A stretch of DNA of 64,000 nt from Mariniphaga sp. GTDB taxonomy: Bacteria; Bacteroidota; Bacteroidia; Bacteroidales; Prolixibacteraceae. The stretch spans positions 1 through 64,000 of the forward strand of contig JAGXGA010000011.1 of NCBI GenBank assembly GCA_024636975.1, read 5' to 3'. Position 1 is the first letter of the stretch; every line of letters begins with the position of its first letter. The position numbers and the translations under genes are program-made. This document shows, piece by piece, positions 1-9,404 of the stretch. The notes beneath the pieces are model-generated. The model saw nothing but the letters and a program-made list of their open reading frames with translations. It was not told where the DNA came from and did no database searches.

Positions 1-44
1 CATAAGCTGATCATTAACTCTATAAAATGTAAATTGGTCAACAG

Positions 45-74
45 GGTGTTTGCAGTTATAAAAAGGCAAACACC
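45..74. repeat. Small inverted repeat (9-bp stem)
   Basis: GGTGTTTGC at 45-53 pairs perfectly with GCAAACACC at 66-74 around a 12-nt AT-rich loop. No gene ends just before it in the window, so it may be the tail of a feature to the left, such as a terminator-like hairpin. There is no T-run right after it. Confidence 0.35.
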
Positions 75-148
75 ATACGTGAGTATTTATCAACAAAATT
101 TTGGTTAATAAATTTGCATATATCTTAGAATTCACAGAGCCGGGAGCC

Positions 149-208
149 GGATGGCATCCCTTCCTGTTTTTTGCACGAACGGAACATTGAAAAGCAGGGA
201 TGCTATCC
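149..208. repeat. Dispersed hairpin repeat (GGATGGCATCCC type)
   Basis: The left arm GGATGGCATCCC and right arm GGGATGCTATCC are imperfect inverted repeats around a spacer containing TTTGCACGAACGGAA. This is the first of at least nine copies of the same element in this window (others near 22203, 25190, 29781, 32950, 40536, 44017, 44226 and 44335). All copies are intergenic. The size and structure resemble a REP or MITE-like element; no coding capacity is seen. Confidence 0.75.
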
Positions 209-213
209 ATGTA

Positions 214-286
214 GGAGCACAGAGCAGAGGGCATGGAGCACAGAGCAGAGAGCTTAGGGCAGAGAGCAGAGGGCAAAGAGCACAGA
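214..286. repeat. Purine-rich GAGCA/GGGCA low-complexity repeat
   Basis: Short degenerate units of the form GAGCAGAGG, GGGCATGGA and GAGCACA repeat for about 70 bp. The same kind of tract occurs after the genes ending at 18365, 31713 and 35645, near 32576, and in reverse orientation at 51923. Open frames across it are repeat artefacts. Nothing else is seen between 287 and 511. Confidence 0.65.
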
Positions 287-511
287 TTGATGAACTGCAA
301 TTTGCGCATAGTTTTGGAGCCAATCGGGGGTGGCAGCATTAGTGCCGGCTAACGACCGTTGAACAGGTGAATCCCTGACTTTGGGTCAGCTGGTGAACAG
401 TGAAAATCATCTGCTGCCCGGTTTATAAAAGATATCGTTAAAACATTTGTTCTTCAGCAGTTGTTATTAACATTGAGATAACCCCTTATTAGTAACTAAA
501 AACATACAATT

Positions 512-1132
512 ATGGCAGATCTTAATATTAAAAAGAAAAATAACAAAAAACCGTTGCTTTGGACGGTGCTTGCGCTTATAGCAATTGTTGCAATTATATG
601 GGTAATTGCTGGCGACAATGATACTGATGATGAAGTTTATGTGGATAACGAAGAAGAAGTTGTTGCCGGTTCCGAAACGTGGGGAGATGATTCCGGCACC
701 CCGGAGGATGGTTATATTCTGGATACTGAAGCAGAGGCGGCGATTGAACAATTTGTAACATTTACCTCTGATTTGGGTGAGATTGAAATTGATCACGAGA
801 CTTCACATAAAGGAATAACCTTACTTGCCGATGCTCTGGCCTCGTTATCAGAAAACACTCAGACTGAAGTGGAGGAACTTCGGCAGCAAGCCAACCAGTT
901 GCTTGAAAACCCGATGTCGGATGAGCATGCAGGAATTATGCATGATGCTTTTGTAACTTCGGCAAACATCATTGAAAAACAAACTGCAAATAACGATGCC
1001 ATGGACGAAGAGGCCACCGAAGTTATGGAAGCTGCACAGGCTGTCGACACTGAAGTTTTGGTAACAAACCAAAAAGATGTCATCAAGAATTTCTTTGATA
1101 CAGCAGCCAATACGTTGAATAGTCTGGAATAA
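512..1132 (+). CDS. Hypothetical membrane-anchored protein with acidic linker
   Basis: I do not recognise this 206-residue protein as a named family. Residues 1-13 are rich in Lys and Asn and are probably cytoplasmic. Residues 15-33 form one hydrophobic transmembrane helix. A strongly acidic linker (about 35-75, many Asp and Glu) follows, then a largely helical, Ala- and Glu-rich domain (about 78-206). This topology would place the bulk of the protein outside the cytoplasm. It stands alone: repeats lie upstream and a hydrolase gene starts 60 bp downstream on the same strand. The length, reading-frame quality and start with AT-rich leader support a real gene. A periplasmic helical spacer or an uncharacterised stress protein is possible, but no function can be assigned. 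Confidence 0.7.
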   Translation: MADLNIKKKNNKKPLLWTVLALIAIVAIIWVIAGDNDTDDEVYVDNEEEVVAGSETWGDDSGTPEDGYILDTEAEAAIEQFVTFTSDLGEIEIDHETSHKGITLLADALASLSENTQTEVEELRQQANQLLENPMSDEHAGIMHDAFVTSANIIEKQTANNDAMDEEATEVMEAAQAVDTEVLVTNQKDVIKNFFDTAANTLNSLE

Positions 1133-1192
1133 AAACAAAACTTTTGTTTACAGGATGTTTGCCGGAGGAATGGTTTGGTTTGCTTTGTTATT

Positions 1193-2218
1193 ATGAGAAT
1201 GAAAAATTTAACACGAATGAGGTTAATTGCACTATTAATTGTATTTATAATCAGTGTACAACAATCGATAAATGCCCAAAGTAACCAATTGCAGTGGCTG
1301 GACACAGAGCTTTCCAATTATCAATACCCACATCCTGTTTCCATTTTAACACTTCATATCCAGGAACAGGTTTTAAAAATGGCTTATATGGATGTGAAAC
1401 CTGACAATTATAATGGAAAGAACATTGTTCTGCTGCATGGAAAGAATTTTAATGGAGCCTATTGGAAAACTACAATTGAAAATTTAACCAAAGAAGGTTT
1501 TCGTGTAATCGTGCCTGATCAGATTGGTTTTGGAAAATCATCAAAGCCCGATTATTTCCATTACACATTTCAGCAACTTGCGCAAAACACTAAAACTTTA
1601 CTTGATTCATTGCAAATAACAAAAACAGCTGTTTTAGGACATTCAATGGGCGGCATGTTGGCTACCCGTTTTGCTCTAATGTATCCTGGTACTGCTGAAA
1701 AACTAATATTGGAAAATCCTATCGGACTTGAGGACTGGAAACTTAAGGTGCCCTACAAACCTGTAGATTGGTGGTATGAAAATGAACTTAAAAAAAGCTA
1801 CGAAAGCATCAAAGAATATCAGTTAAGCAATTACTATGATGACAAATGGAAGCCGGAATATGATCAGTGGGTCAACCTGCTTGCAGGATGGACATTAAAC
1901 TCCGACTATGAAACCATAGCCTGGAACGCTGCTCTTACCTATGATATGATTTTCACACAACCTGTGGTTTATGAATTTAAAAACATAACTGCACCTACAC
2001 TCTTAATTATTGGCACCAGAGACAGGACTGCTCTTGGCAAGCCACTTGTATCTCCTGAAACAAGAAAGACTATGGGACTTTATAATGAATTGGGTAAAAA
2101 AACTCAAAAAACAATTCCTGATGCACAATTAGTTGAGCTGGAAGATGTAGGGCATTTGCCACATATTGAAAAGTTTAATGCATTTATAAATCCATTAATA
2201 GCATTTCTTAATAAATAA
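1193..2218 (+). CDS. Secreted alpha/beta-fold hydrolase
   Basis: An esterase or lipase-like alpha/beta hydrolase. From the ATG at 1193 there is a short basic stretch, a hydrophobic signal sequence and an Ala-Gln-Ser site near residue 30, so export is likely. The oxyanion-loop HG is near residue 81 (LLHGKNFNG). The nucleophile elbow GHSMGG has its Ser near residue 151. A candidate acid lies in GTRDRTALG near 276, and the catalytic His is in VGHLPH near 321. All three triad members are in the expected order. The frame is open 18 bp further upstream from a TTG, but the ATG start gives a cleaner signal peptide. The substrate is unknown. The gene converges with the DUF4249 gene that ends at 2234. 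Confidence 0.87.
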   Translation: MRMKNLTRMRLIALLIVFIISVQQSINAQSNQLQWLDTELSNYQYPHPVSILTLHIQEQVLKMAYMDVKPDNYNGKNIVLLHGKNFNGAYWKTTIENLTKEGFRVIVPDQIGFGKSSKPDYFHYTFQQLAQNTKTLLDSLQITKTAVLGHSMGGMLATRFALMYPGTAEKLILENPIGLEDWKLKVPYKPVDWWYENELKKSYESIKEYQLSNYYDDKWKPEYDQWVNLLAGWTLNSDYETIAWNAALTYDMIFTQPVVYEFKNITAPTLLIIGTRDRTALGKPLVSPETRKTMGLYNELGKKTQKTIPDAQLVELEDVGHLPHIEKFNAFINPLIAFLNK

Positions 2219-2233
2219 CGTTAAAAGAGTTTA

Positions 2234-3124
2234 TCACTTATTCAACTGGTTCCCGATGGCCTCATCAATAACAACCTTATTGGATGCAGAAACATCGTGG
2301 GCTGTAAACAACCCCAGTACTTTACTGCCGTCGTCAGATACAAAATTGCCTTTGATATTGGCCGGGGGAACGCTGAACAATCCTCCTGTTTGCCCCTGTT
2401 CGAATACCTGGTAATAATACAGCCACCCAAATTCGGAAACGGAAGTCTGTTTCACCTGGATGGTATCGCCAAGGTTTAATAGCCGGTTTTCAGGTTTATT
2501 CAGATCATGAAAATCGGTGAAAATTTCGAACCCGTTGATGTAATTCCCGTCGACCTGTTCATCGCTGGCAATGGCCAGGTATTCTGCATTTCCCAAATGT
2601 TTATTGTTGATATAAATATCCCATTTGTAATAATTACCAATTCCCGGAGTTTCGTTTCCGTAAATAAAAATCCCCAGAAAACGGTGGTTGCCACGCAGCG
2701 AAGAATGTACCTGGATGGAATCGACAGGTTCCACTTTCGTGAGTGTATCGCTGGCAGTGAGTACTGTTTCACCGGTGGTAACCGAAACGGTGTACTTTTT
2801 ATTGATTTCCCCCAGGTAGGATGCTCCTTCCCCGGTCACATAGAGTCCAGGTTTTGCAGGGTCTTCCACGAGCTGAATCGTTTTAGGTGGCTGGGAATCG
2901 TCGGAAATGATTACAACTGCATTGCTGATTCCCCTGTATGGCTCCGACGAATTCACCGGCTGCGATTTGTACAAAAAAACATAGGGATTGTCTTCGTTGG
3001 TTATTTTGGCAGTAACGGCATAGAGACCCGTATCTTCATCGCTCAGGCTGATATCGATGACGTCTTCGCAGGCATTCAGCAGGAGGGATAAAAAAACTAT
3101 AATGAAAAAGTATTTTGTATTCAT
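2234..3124 (-). CDS. DUF4249 outer-membrane-associated lipoprotein
   Basis: This 296-residue lipoprotein has a signal peptide ending in a lipobox (LLLNACEDV, Cys near residue 19). The following EDVIDISL opening is typical of the DUF4249 family. DUF4249 proteins are known to be encoded next to small TonB-dependent receptors in Bacteroidota, and this gene starts 11 bp after the receptor gene on the same strand. The likely role is a surface-exposed or periplasmic partner of that receptor in uptake of an unknown ligand; the ligand cannot be told from sequence. The beta-rich body (about 30-290) fits a lipoprotein lid or binding domain by analogy with SusD, although it is not SusD-like in sequence. 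Confidence 0.85.
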   Translation of the reverse strand: MNTKYFFIIVFLSLLLNACEDVIDISLSDEDTGLYAVTAKITNEDNPYVFLYKSQPVNSSEPYRGISNAVVIISDDSQPPKTIQLVEDPAKPGLYVTGEGASYLGEINKKYTVSVTTGETVLTASDTLTKVEPVDSIQVHSSLRGNHRFLGIFIYGNETPGIGNYYKWDIYINNKHLGNAEYLAIASDEQVDGNYINGFEIFTDFHDLNKPENRLLNLGDTIQVKQTSVSEFGWLYYYQVFEQGQTGGLFSVPPANIKGNFVSDDGSKVLGLFTAHDVSASNKVVIDEAIGNQLNK

Positions 3125-3135
3125 TGGAAAATAAT

Positions 3136-5481
3136 TTAAAAGTTAAAATTATAGGTAACAGATGGAATAACGGTGCCGATTATTGAAAGCCGCATGGCTT
3201 CGGTAACTGATGGATTAGCTTCATTTTGCCTGAAATAGACCGAATAGGCATTTCTGCGTGCATACACATTGTAGAGTGATACATTCAGAGAACGTTTTAT
3301 TTTTCTCGTTTCATTCTTTTTCGGGTTGTAGGTAAGCGAAAAATCGAGCCTGTGGTAATCGGGAATGCGGTTGCCGTTTCTGTCGGAATAGTAGAAGATC
3401 GTGTTGCCTTGTACATCGTATTTTGCCGCGGGATAGGTTACAGGGTTACCGGTTGAATAAACCCAGTTGGCAGACATCGACAACTGTTGGTTCAGATCGT
3501 AATTCAGAATAAACGAAACATCGTGTGTACGGTCGTATGTGGAAGGGTAGGCCTTACCCTCATTAATTCCCGGCACCTTTCGCATTGATTTTGCCAGCGT
3601 GTATCCCAGCCATCCTGTAATTTTGCCCTCCTGCTTTTTTACAAGGAATTCCAAGCCATAAGCATAACCGCTGCCGGTCAGCAGTTCGGTTTCCAGGTTC
3701 TCGTTCAGGAACAGTTGGGCTCCGTCCTTGTAATCCAGAATGTTTTTAGTGTCTTTAAAATAAACCTCTACCGAGGTTTCAAAGGCGTTGCCTGCTAAAT
3801 TCAGGAAATATCCGGCAGCTACCTGATCCGAAATCAGGGGTTTAATGTATTTGCTTGAAGGCAGCCAGATATCGAGCGGTGTGGGAGAATTGGTATTCGA
3901 AATCAGATGAAGGTTTTGCACCATGCGGTTATAGGATGCTTTTACCGAGCTTGCGCTTCCGGTGGTTAGTTTAAATGAAAGTCGGGGTTCGAGGTGCACA
4001 TAAGGCGAACCTATTTTTTCCCACTTTTCATAAACTTTTTCACTTATTATCTCACCGGCATCAGGGGCCTCCGGATTTTGATACCCCCTTACTTTTCCTT
4101 CTCCGATTTGCTGGAATACCGATAGACGCATTCCGTATTTAACTGTAAGCAGCGTTCCTATTTTCTGTTCGTTGGAGGCATAAACCGCTCCGTTGATTGC
4201 ATTGTAATTGGTAAGTTTCAGCGATTCGAAGAATGAATTCTCATTGGTGCCAATGTTTCCCGGTTCGAAATGGTGCTTTATTATGTTGATTCCGAAGTTT
4301 AATTTGTTCTCGGAATTCAGGTACCAGGTAAAATCTTCCTTAAAATTAAGGTCCTCTATTTGGGAATTCCAGTCGAACTGATCGGCAGAATTTTCCGGAA
4401 CCCCAAGGTTATAACGGTATTGGGAATAAATGAATGAGGTATTGGAAAAAAGCTGGTTTCCGAAGATGTGGTTCCAGCGGGCGGTAGTGGTCAGGTTCCC
4501 CCATTTCATATAAATTGATTCGCCCAGTTTGAAAAAGTCGTCGCCGGTGTATGCCGATATAAAAAGCCGGTCATTGTTCGAAAACCGAATGTTTGTTTTC
4601 ATGTTCAGGTCATAGAAATACAAACGGTTTTCCTTAAGTGCTTCTATGCCAACCAGCTTTCCAAGTACATCGGCGTAAGTTCTTCTTCCCGAAACGATAA
4701 AACTCCATTTATCTTTTATTACCGGTCCCTCCAGGGTCAGACGACTCGAAATATTCCCGATTCCGCCCTGTCCGTGAAATTCGTTGATGTGGCCGTCTTT
4801 CATCCGGATATCGATAACCGATGAGGCTTTTCCGCCGTACTGTGCCGGGATCCCTCCTTTATACACTTCGATGTCCTTAATGGCGTCGGAATTAAAAACG
4901 GAGAAGAAACCCATTAGATGCGATGCATTGTATACGGGTGCTTCATCGAGGATCAGCAAATTCTCGTCGGGGCCGCCACCACGGACATACAGCCCTGAGC
5001 TGCCTTCGCCGCCGTTCTGTATTCCGGGCAGAAGGGTCATGGTTCTCAGTACATCTATTTCGCCCATAAACGACGGAAGTTTTTTGACCATTTGCATAGG
5101 GATTTTTTCCCTGCTCATTTCAACACCCTCAACATTCCGGTCTTTTGGGGTACCTGAAACGATTACTTCGATCAGGTTTTGAGTGTCTTCATTCAATTTG
5201 ACATTCAGCTCCTGGTTTTTATGTAGTTCAACTTCAATGGTACGGGTTTCGTAACCCACGTAGGAAAAGGCGATTTTGTGCGAACCCCCTGGAAGTGTGA
5301 GCGAATAAAAACCATATTGGTTAGATGATCCTCCTGTTTGATTTCCGGGAACGTAACATGTGACTCCGATCAGGGTTTCTCCGCTGCCGGCATCCCTGAT
5401 GTATCCGCTAACTGTGAAGGTTTGTGGGTATCCCTTCAAAAACAGAGACAAAAGCGTCAGAATTAAAAATAAGTACTTCAT
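3136..5481 (-). CDS. TonB-dependent receptor with CarboxypepD_reg-like domain
   Basis: An outer-membrane transporter of 781 residues. A signal peptide (1-20) is followed by a carboxypeptidase-regulatory-like beta-sandwich (about 22-95: VSGYIRDAGSGETLIGV, YVGYETR). A plug domain (about 115-225) contains GLYVRGGGPDENLLILDEAPVYN and KGGIPAQYGGKASSVIDI. The rest is a beta-barrel that ends in alternating aromatic residues (YNFNF) at the C-terminus, the usual signal for outer-membrane insertion. It forms an operon with the DUF4249 lipoprotein downstream. The receptor is short compared with SusC proteins (about 1000 residues) and belongs to the receptor type that pairs with DUF4249 rather than SusD. 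The substrate is unknown. Confidence 0.92.
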   Translation of the reverse strand: MKYLFLILTLLSLFLKGYPQTFTVSGYIRDAGSGETLIGVTCYVPGNQTGGSSNQYGFYSLTLPGGSHKIAFSYVGYETRTIEVELHKNQELNVKLNEDTQNLIEVIVSGTPKDRNVEGVEMSREKIPMQMVKKLPSFMGEIDVLRTMTLLPGIQNGGEGSSGLYVRGGGPDENLLILDEAPVYNASHLMGFFSVFNSDAIKDIEVYKGGIPAQYGGKASSVIDIRMKDGHINEFHGQGGIGNISSRLTLEGPVIKDKWSFIVSGRRTYADVLGKLVGIEALKENRLYFYDLNMKTNIRFSNNDRLFISAYTGDDFFKLGESIYMKWGNLTTTARWNHIFGNQLFSNTSFIYSQYRYNLGVPENSADQFDWNSQIEDLNFKEDFTWYLNSENKLNFGINIIKHHFEPGNIGTNENSFFESLKLTNYNAINGAVYASNEQKIGTLLTVKYGMRLSVFQQIGEGKVRGYQNPEAPDAGEIISEKVYEKWEKIGSPYVHLEPRLSFKLTTGSASSVKASYNRMVQNLHLISNTNSPTPLDIWLPSSKYIKPLISDQVAAGYFLNLAGNAFETSVEVYFKDTKNILDYKDGAQLFLNENLETELLTGSGYAYGLEFLVKKQEGKITGWLGYTLAKSMRKVPGINEGKAYPSTYDRTHDVSFILNYDLNQQLSMSANWVYSTGNPVTYPAAKYDVQGNTIFYYSDRNGNRIPDYHRLDFSLTYNPKKNETRKIKRSLNVSLYNVYARRNAYSVYFRQNEANPSVTEAMRLSIIGTVIPSVTYNFNF

Positions 5482-5797
5482 AAATAAAATGTTTAATTGT
5501 TTCCTGCTTTCACTGTCAGGTGACAGAATTATTGGCCGGGATTTTTACCCTGTTTATAATCTGCCGCAAAAGTGAATATTTACCTTCCCCTGGAAAAATA
5601 AAACTTAATGAAGGGGTGTTTTTTGTCGGTGAATCCCCCTTCCTGTATTTTAAGTGCTTTTGTACTATCTGATACAGTAGAGTAGGATTAAAATAAAATA
5701 TGTCAGTTGTATAACTTCTATGGCAATAAAAAATGTAATTTCATCTGCCTAATTGTATAGGTGATATTTTGCAAATGATCATATAAAGGGAAGTTAT

Positions 5798-6580
5798 ATG
5801 GGAATTAATTTAAATGTCAATTCGGTAAAATCATTACAACAAAAAACAAATGAAGGAATACCTAGATGGAGATTTCTGTTAATTGTTGTTTTTTCGAGGC
5901 CCTTACTATTATTTATTGCACATTTGATTTTTGCCGTTGTATTTGCTGTACTTGGAGATAAAACGCCATTTAAGACAGCCGGTCCCTATTGGTCAGTTTA
6001 TGGCACAATTGCTGATATTGGATGTTTGCTCCTTTTGAAGGTTGGGATGCAAAAGGAAGGGATGCGAATTGCCGATCTTATATCATTCGATAAAAAGAAA
6101 TTGCCTAAGGATATCTTGTGGGGGTTGGGAATATGGTTTGCAGGTGGCTTAATTGTGATTTTGGGCAGCAAACTGGCAGGTATAATTACATACGGCAGTT
6201 TCACTCCGATTTTTCCGGAGGGTGCTTATATAAGGAAGCTGCCATTATGGGCTGTTTTATATAGCAGAATAATTTGGTGGATTATCTGGTCAGTCACCGA
6301 AGAGCTTACTTACAACGGATATTTGCTACCCCGCCTGCAGATAGTTTTCGGCAGCAAATGGAAAGCTTTAATTCTTGTTTGCTTTTCATGGTCGTTAATG
6401 CATTGTTTTTTACCTTTTATTAATTTACAACATGCGCTGTATATGTTTATCATGTTCATTCCTTTAACACTGTTTTTAAGTATAATGTATTTGGTTTTCA
6501 GGAGACTGACGCCTCTCATCATAGGCCATTGGTTAATGGATTTAGGGAATGTGTTTTTAATGACTACTATTTTACCTTAA
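5798..6580 (+). CDS. CPBP-family intramembrane metalloprotease-like protein
   Basis: A polytopic membrane protein of 260 residues related to CAAX protease/bacteriocin-processing (CPBP, Abi) proteins. At least six hydrophobic segments are visible. The family motif region reads EELTYNGYLLPRL. The two Glu residues are present, but the usual EExxxR arginine position is Asn (EELTYN). Later motifs with His (SLMHCFLPF and GHWLMDLGN) are in the expected order. The Asn substitution raises the possibility of altered activity, or that the Arg four residues further on takes its place. The gene is monocistronic, about 315 bp from the divergent TonB receptor gene. Proteolytic function is inferred from family only. 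Confidence 0.75.
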   Translation: MGINLNVNSVKSLQQKTNEGIPRWRFLLIVVFSRPLLLFIAHLIFAVVFAVLGDKTPFKTAGPYWSVYGTIADIGCLLLLKVGMQKEGMRIADLISFDKKKLPKDILWGLGIWFAGGLIVILGSKLAGIITYGSFTPIFPEGAYIRKLPLWAVLYSRIIWWIIWSVTEELTYNGYLLPRLQIVFGSKWKALILVCFSWSLMHCFLPFINLQHALYMFIMFIPLTLFLSIMYLVFRRLTPLIIGHWLMDLGNVFLMTTILP

Positions 6581-6845
6581 CTCAAAGTGATTAGCCAATA
6601 TAAGATTGCAGTTTTTTCCATTCCTAATAAATCACAAAATATAAATAAATCACAGTTCAGACAATGAGTGAGTTTGGTTTCCGGCGGCTGTCTGAAAACT
6701 GTGATTCCTGTGATTTGAACTTGCCTTAAATCCTGTTTGAAGAAATGCGTTTAAAACCTTTTTATCATGCAAAGATTTTTATTTTTTGTCTAATGCTATT
6801 GGCAATAGCAGATTGAAGCCAACGGCACTGCAGAAAGAAAAAACT

Positions 6846-8213
6846 TCATTTAAAAATTGATTTGTAATTTATATCTTGTGGCAGAAGGTTGTTTAAAGCA
6901 GCTTTTGCTGCAACCATACCAGCTGCCTCACCCATGGCCACTGCATTTCCTGTGACCCGGTAACTGGCATGAGCAAAAAAGTCGCCGCTAATGCAGCGTC
7001 CGGCCATCATTAGTCCATTTACATCTTTTGCAATCAATGAGCGTAAAGGGATATCATAGGGTTGAGCTTTTATGCCATGGCTCCCATATCCTCCTCCAGC
7101 ATTTTTTTCAAGTGAGTGAACATCAACCGTGAATGTTGCCCTGCACACAGCATCATCAAACCGCGCACCTTTTATCAGATCATTGCCGGTGAGGGTATAT
7201 ATCCCATGAATCCGACGCCCCTCGCGGATGCCAATTTGGCCAGCTGTGGCAGCAATCCGCACTTCCGACCACATACCTCCCAACGATCTCAATCCGTCAA
7301 TAATTTTATTAACTTCAAGGCGCGCTTCGATGGTGGCTTTTGTGATTTGCGTAGCATTAACTGCTGATACACCATATTGATGGTTTGCCATCATTGCAAT
7401 CATCCCCGGACGGATCCCAAACAATGTGGGCATGGTATAACTTGCTTCAACACCCCCGCGTTTAATTTCCGCATAAAATTTTCGTTTAGAGTCTTCGGTT
7501 GTACCACCTTTACCGGCCATTAAGCCATTGGAGACCAGTTTTTTTTCATCCAATCCAACTAAAATTGCCATTAGCGACATGGGCTGGACTTTTCCTGTTT
7601 CAGGGTGGCCCAATTCAAATTTACATCCGGTATGAGTAGCCAAATCTCCGTTTCCCGTTGCATCAATAAAAACTTTGGCCTTCCATGCTTCACGACCTGA
7701 AAAACTTTCGGTTACAATGTGTTCCAGTTTATTCCGACTGTTCCTGTAAGCTGCAGTTACCCTGGTGTGCAGGTGAACATCCACTAAAGATTCCAGGCAC
7801 ATTTGATCAAGAGTAAATTTCATTAATTCAGCATCATAAACTTTTGCAGAATACTGAGCATTACTTTTTTCAAGTCTGTCGACCAGTTCTCTCATAATAC
7901 CGGATTTGTTCTCAAAATCTATGATGTTACTCAATAAACCTGAAGTCCAGACACCTCCCAGACAACCATACATTTCTATTAATGTAGTTTTTGCGCCCAT
8001 CCGTGCCGAGCTTATTGCTGCTGCAATTCCAGCTGGACCTCCTCCACAAACAATAACATCAGTTTCTCTGCACACCGGCAAGATCCGTGCAGGTTCATTA
8101 AATTCAGATGTTTTTCCGGAAAAGGAATTGATATTGGGTGCAACAGTATAAAATGGAATAAATGCCCCAGCCAGGGCACCAGTCTTTAAAAATGTCCTTC
8201 TTTTAGTTTTCAT
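6846..8213 (-). CDS. Tat-exported FAD-dependent oxidoreductase
   Basis: This flavoprotein oxidoreductase of 455 residues starts with a twin-arginine-type signal (KRRTFLKTGALAGAF, residues 4-18). A GxGxxG dinucleotide fold (VIVCGGGPAGIAAA, GGGPAG at 57-62) and the acidic end of beta-2 (TLIEMYGC) follow. The C-terminal region contains GLMMAGRCISGDFFAHASYRVTGNAVAMGEAAG, typical of the FAD_oxidored group of Bacteroidota and Planctomycetes enzymes. These are often linked to carbohydrate or sulfated-glycan breakdown, but no specific substrate is known. The Tat signal implies that folded, FAD-loaded enzyme is exported to the periplasm. The gene is isolated, with 290 bp of gene-free DNA on its upstream side. 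Confidence 0.88.
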   Translation of the reverse strand: MKTKRRTFLKTGALAGAFIPFYTVAPNINSFSGKTSEFNEPARILPVCRETDVIVCGGGPAGIAAAISSARMGAKTTLIEMYGCLGGVWTSGLLSNIIDFENKSGIMRELVDRLEKSNAQYSAKVYDAELMKFTLDQMCLESLVDVHLHTRVTAAYRNSRNKLEHIVTESFSGREAWKAKVFIDATGNGDLATHTGCKFELGHPETGKVQPMSLMAILVGLDEKKLVSNGLMAGKGGTTEDSKRKFYAEIKRGGVEASYTMPTLFGIRPGMIAMMANHQYGVSAVNATQITKATIEARLEVNKIIDGLRSLGGMWSEVRIAATAGQIGIREGRRIHGIYTLTGNDLIKGARFDDAVCRATFTVDVHSLEKNAGGGYGSHGIKAQPYDIPLRSLIAKDVNGLMMAGRCISGDFFAHASYRVTGNAVAMGEAAGMVAAKAALNNLLPQDINYKSIFK

Positions 8214-8505
8214 ATTGTGCTGTTGAGCAATAATGATAAAAGATCAAATAAAGCATTTTTTTTTGAAAAGAATTAAGGACAGGATTATTTTATAAATTAC
8301 AAATCCAGACCCATGTGGAAGGCATATATGGGAGTTTTCGAATTATTTGGCAATAAGTATTATCATTTACGGAAGAATACCACCGATGTACCTTCGGGTG
8401 TAAAGGTATTCTGATTCTGATTAACCCTTTTGGAACCTAATAACTACTATAGGGTTGACTATTGTGTATGTCAGACTTTGCTTTGGTTTGTTATTGAATA
8501 CGCTT

Positions 8506-8985
8506 TTAAAACAAAACGCGGTTCACTTTTTTCATATATGTCTGATAAGATTCACCAAAAACCTGTGCAAGCATTTTTTCTTCTTCCCCGATAAATCTTA
8601 TTAATGCAATGTACATGGTTAGGGCTGCCAGCAGGAAAATCCAGTTGTTCAGGATACCTGCCAGTCCGGGTAGAATAAATACAATCCAGGCGGTGTAAAT
8701 GGGATTTCGTGATATTAAATACACTCCGGTAGTAATCAATATTCCTTTTGGAAACCCTTTAGCAAACTGAACTACTGCACAGATCCAGAACAGAATGCCG
8801 GTTACGAGCAGCAACCAGCCTGTAAAGATTAGTATTTCATCATATCTAAAAGGAAAGGCAGAAACGGAAGGAAGGAAAATCTGAAATGCAATTCCTGCCA
8901 AAAGGAATGGCAACATTGTACGAAAGATTTTTGGCCCGACACCAGTTGCGCTTAATTGGTAAGGTGAATGAAATTTTGGCTTCAT
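8506..8985 (-). CDS. Isoprenylcysteine carboxyl methyltransferase-family membrane protein
   Basis: An integral membrane protein of 159 residues with four to five hydrophobic segments. The C-terminal half shows the family signature of ICMT/phospholipid methyltransferase-like proteins: TTGVYLISRNPIYTAW (about 93-108) and EEEKMLAQVFGESYQTYMKKVNRVLF at the C-terminus. Related proteins methylate isoprenoid-cysteine or lipid head groups using S-adenosylmethionine; the bacterial substrate is generally unknown. The start codon overlaps the stop of the upstream small secreted gene by 4 bp (ATGA), so the two are probably translated as a coupled pair. Confidence 0.82.
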   Translation of the reverse strand: MKPKFHSPYQLSATGVGPKIFRTMLPFLLAGIAFQIFLPSVSAFPFRYDEILIFTGWLLLVTGILFWICAVVQFAKGFPKGILITTGVYLISRNPIYTAWIVFILPGLAGILNNWIFLLAALTMYIALIRFIGEEEKMLAQVFGESYQTYMKKVNRVLF

Positions 8986-9404
8986 GATCTTCTGTTTTTT
9001 AACTTTTTAGCATTACCCTTTTTCTCGTTTTCGGCATTTGGGTTTAATTGAACCTCGCCGATATCAATTCGTGGAAGAACAGCCAGGATATTCAACCCGG
9101 CTATGTTTCTTTTTTCAAATCCCGGTTCGCTGATTTCGAGGAAGTAATTACCAGGCGTTAGCATGGAAATGACAAAACTACCATCGCTGTTTGAAATGGT
9201 GCCGGCAACCATCGATGAGTCGGTTGCCGAGAACAGGGTAACCGCAGCACATTCCAGCGGTTGATTTGAAGCGGCGTTCCGGATGCATCCGCTGATCCTT
9301 CCGGTTCCGCCCACTTCAATTTTCATAGCTCCTGAGGCATTTATCCATAAAACAGGTAATAGAAAAATCACCAGGACTTTGGATAAACTGATTCTTGTTT
9401 TCAT
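8982..9404 (-). CDS. Stand-alone secreted carboxypeptidase-regulatory-like domain protein
   Basis: From the ATG at 9404 this is a 140-residue secreted protein. It has a signal peptide (1-26), then one beta-sandwich domain reading GRISGCIRNAASNQPLECAAV, SDGSFVISML and TPGNYFLEIS. This is the N-terminal domain normally found at the front of outer-membrane beta-barrel receptors (OMP_b-brl families). Here the protein ends soon after the domain with a Lys/Asn-rich tail (KKGNAKKLKNRRS), so no barrel is present. It could be a genuine small partner protein or the remnant of a receptor gene whose barrel has been deleted and replaced by the methyltransferase-like gene that overlaps its stop. An in-frame ATG at 9452 would add 16 residues ahead of the signal peptide and is less likely. 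Confidence 0.72.
   Translation of the reverse strand: MKTRISLSKVLVIFLLPVLWINASGAMKIEVGGTGRISGCIRNAASNQPLECAAVTLFSATDSSMVAGTISNSDGSFVISMLTPGNYFLEISEPGFEKRNIAGLNILAVLPRIDIGEVQLNPNAENEKKGNAKKLKNRRS

Noticed and set aside
151-342. Open frame of 63 codons at the left edge
   Set aside because: It consists of the hairpin repeat and the purine run; the protein would be repeat-derived (GHGAQSRELRAESRG).
2507-3091. 194-codon plus-strand frame opposite the DUF4249 gene
   Set aside because: It is an antisense shadow of a well-supported lipoprotein gene with no family features.
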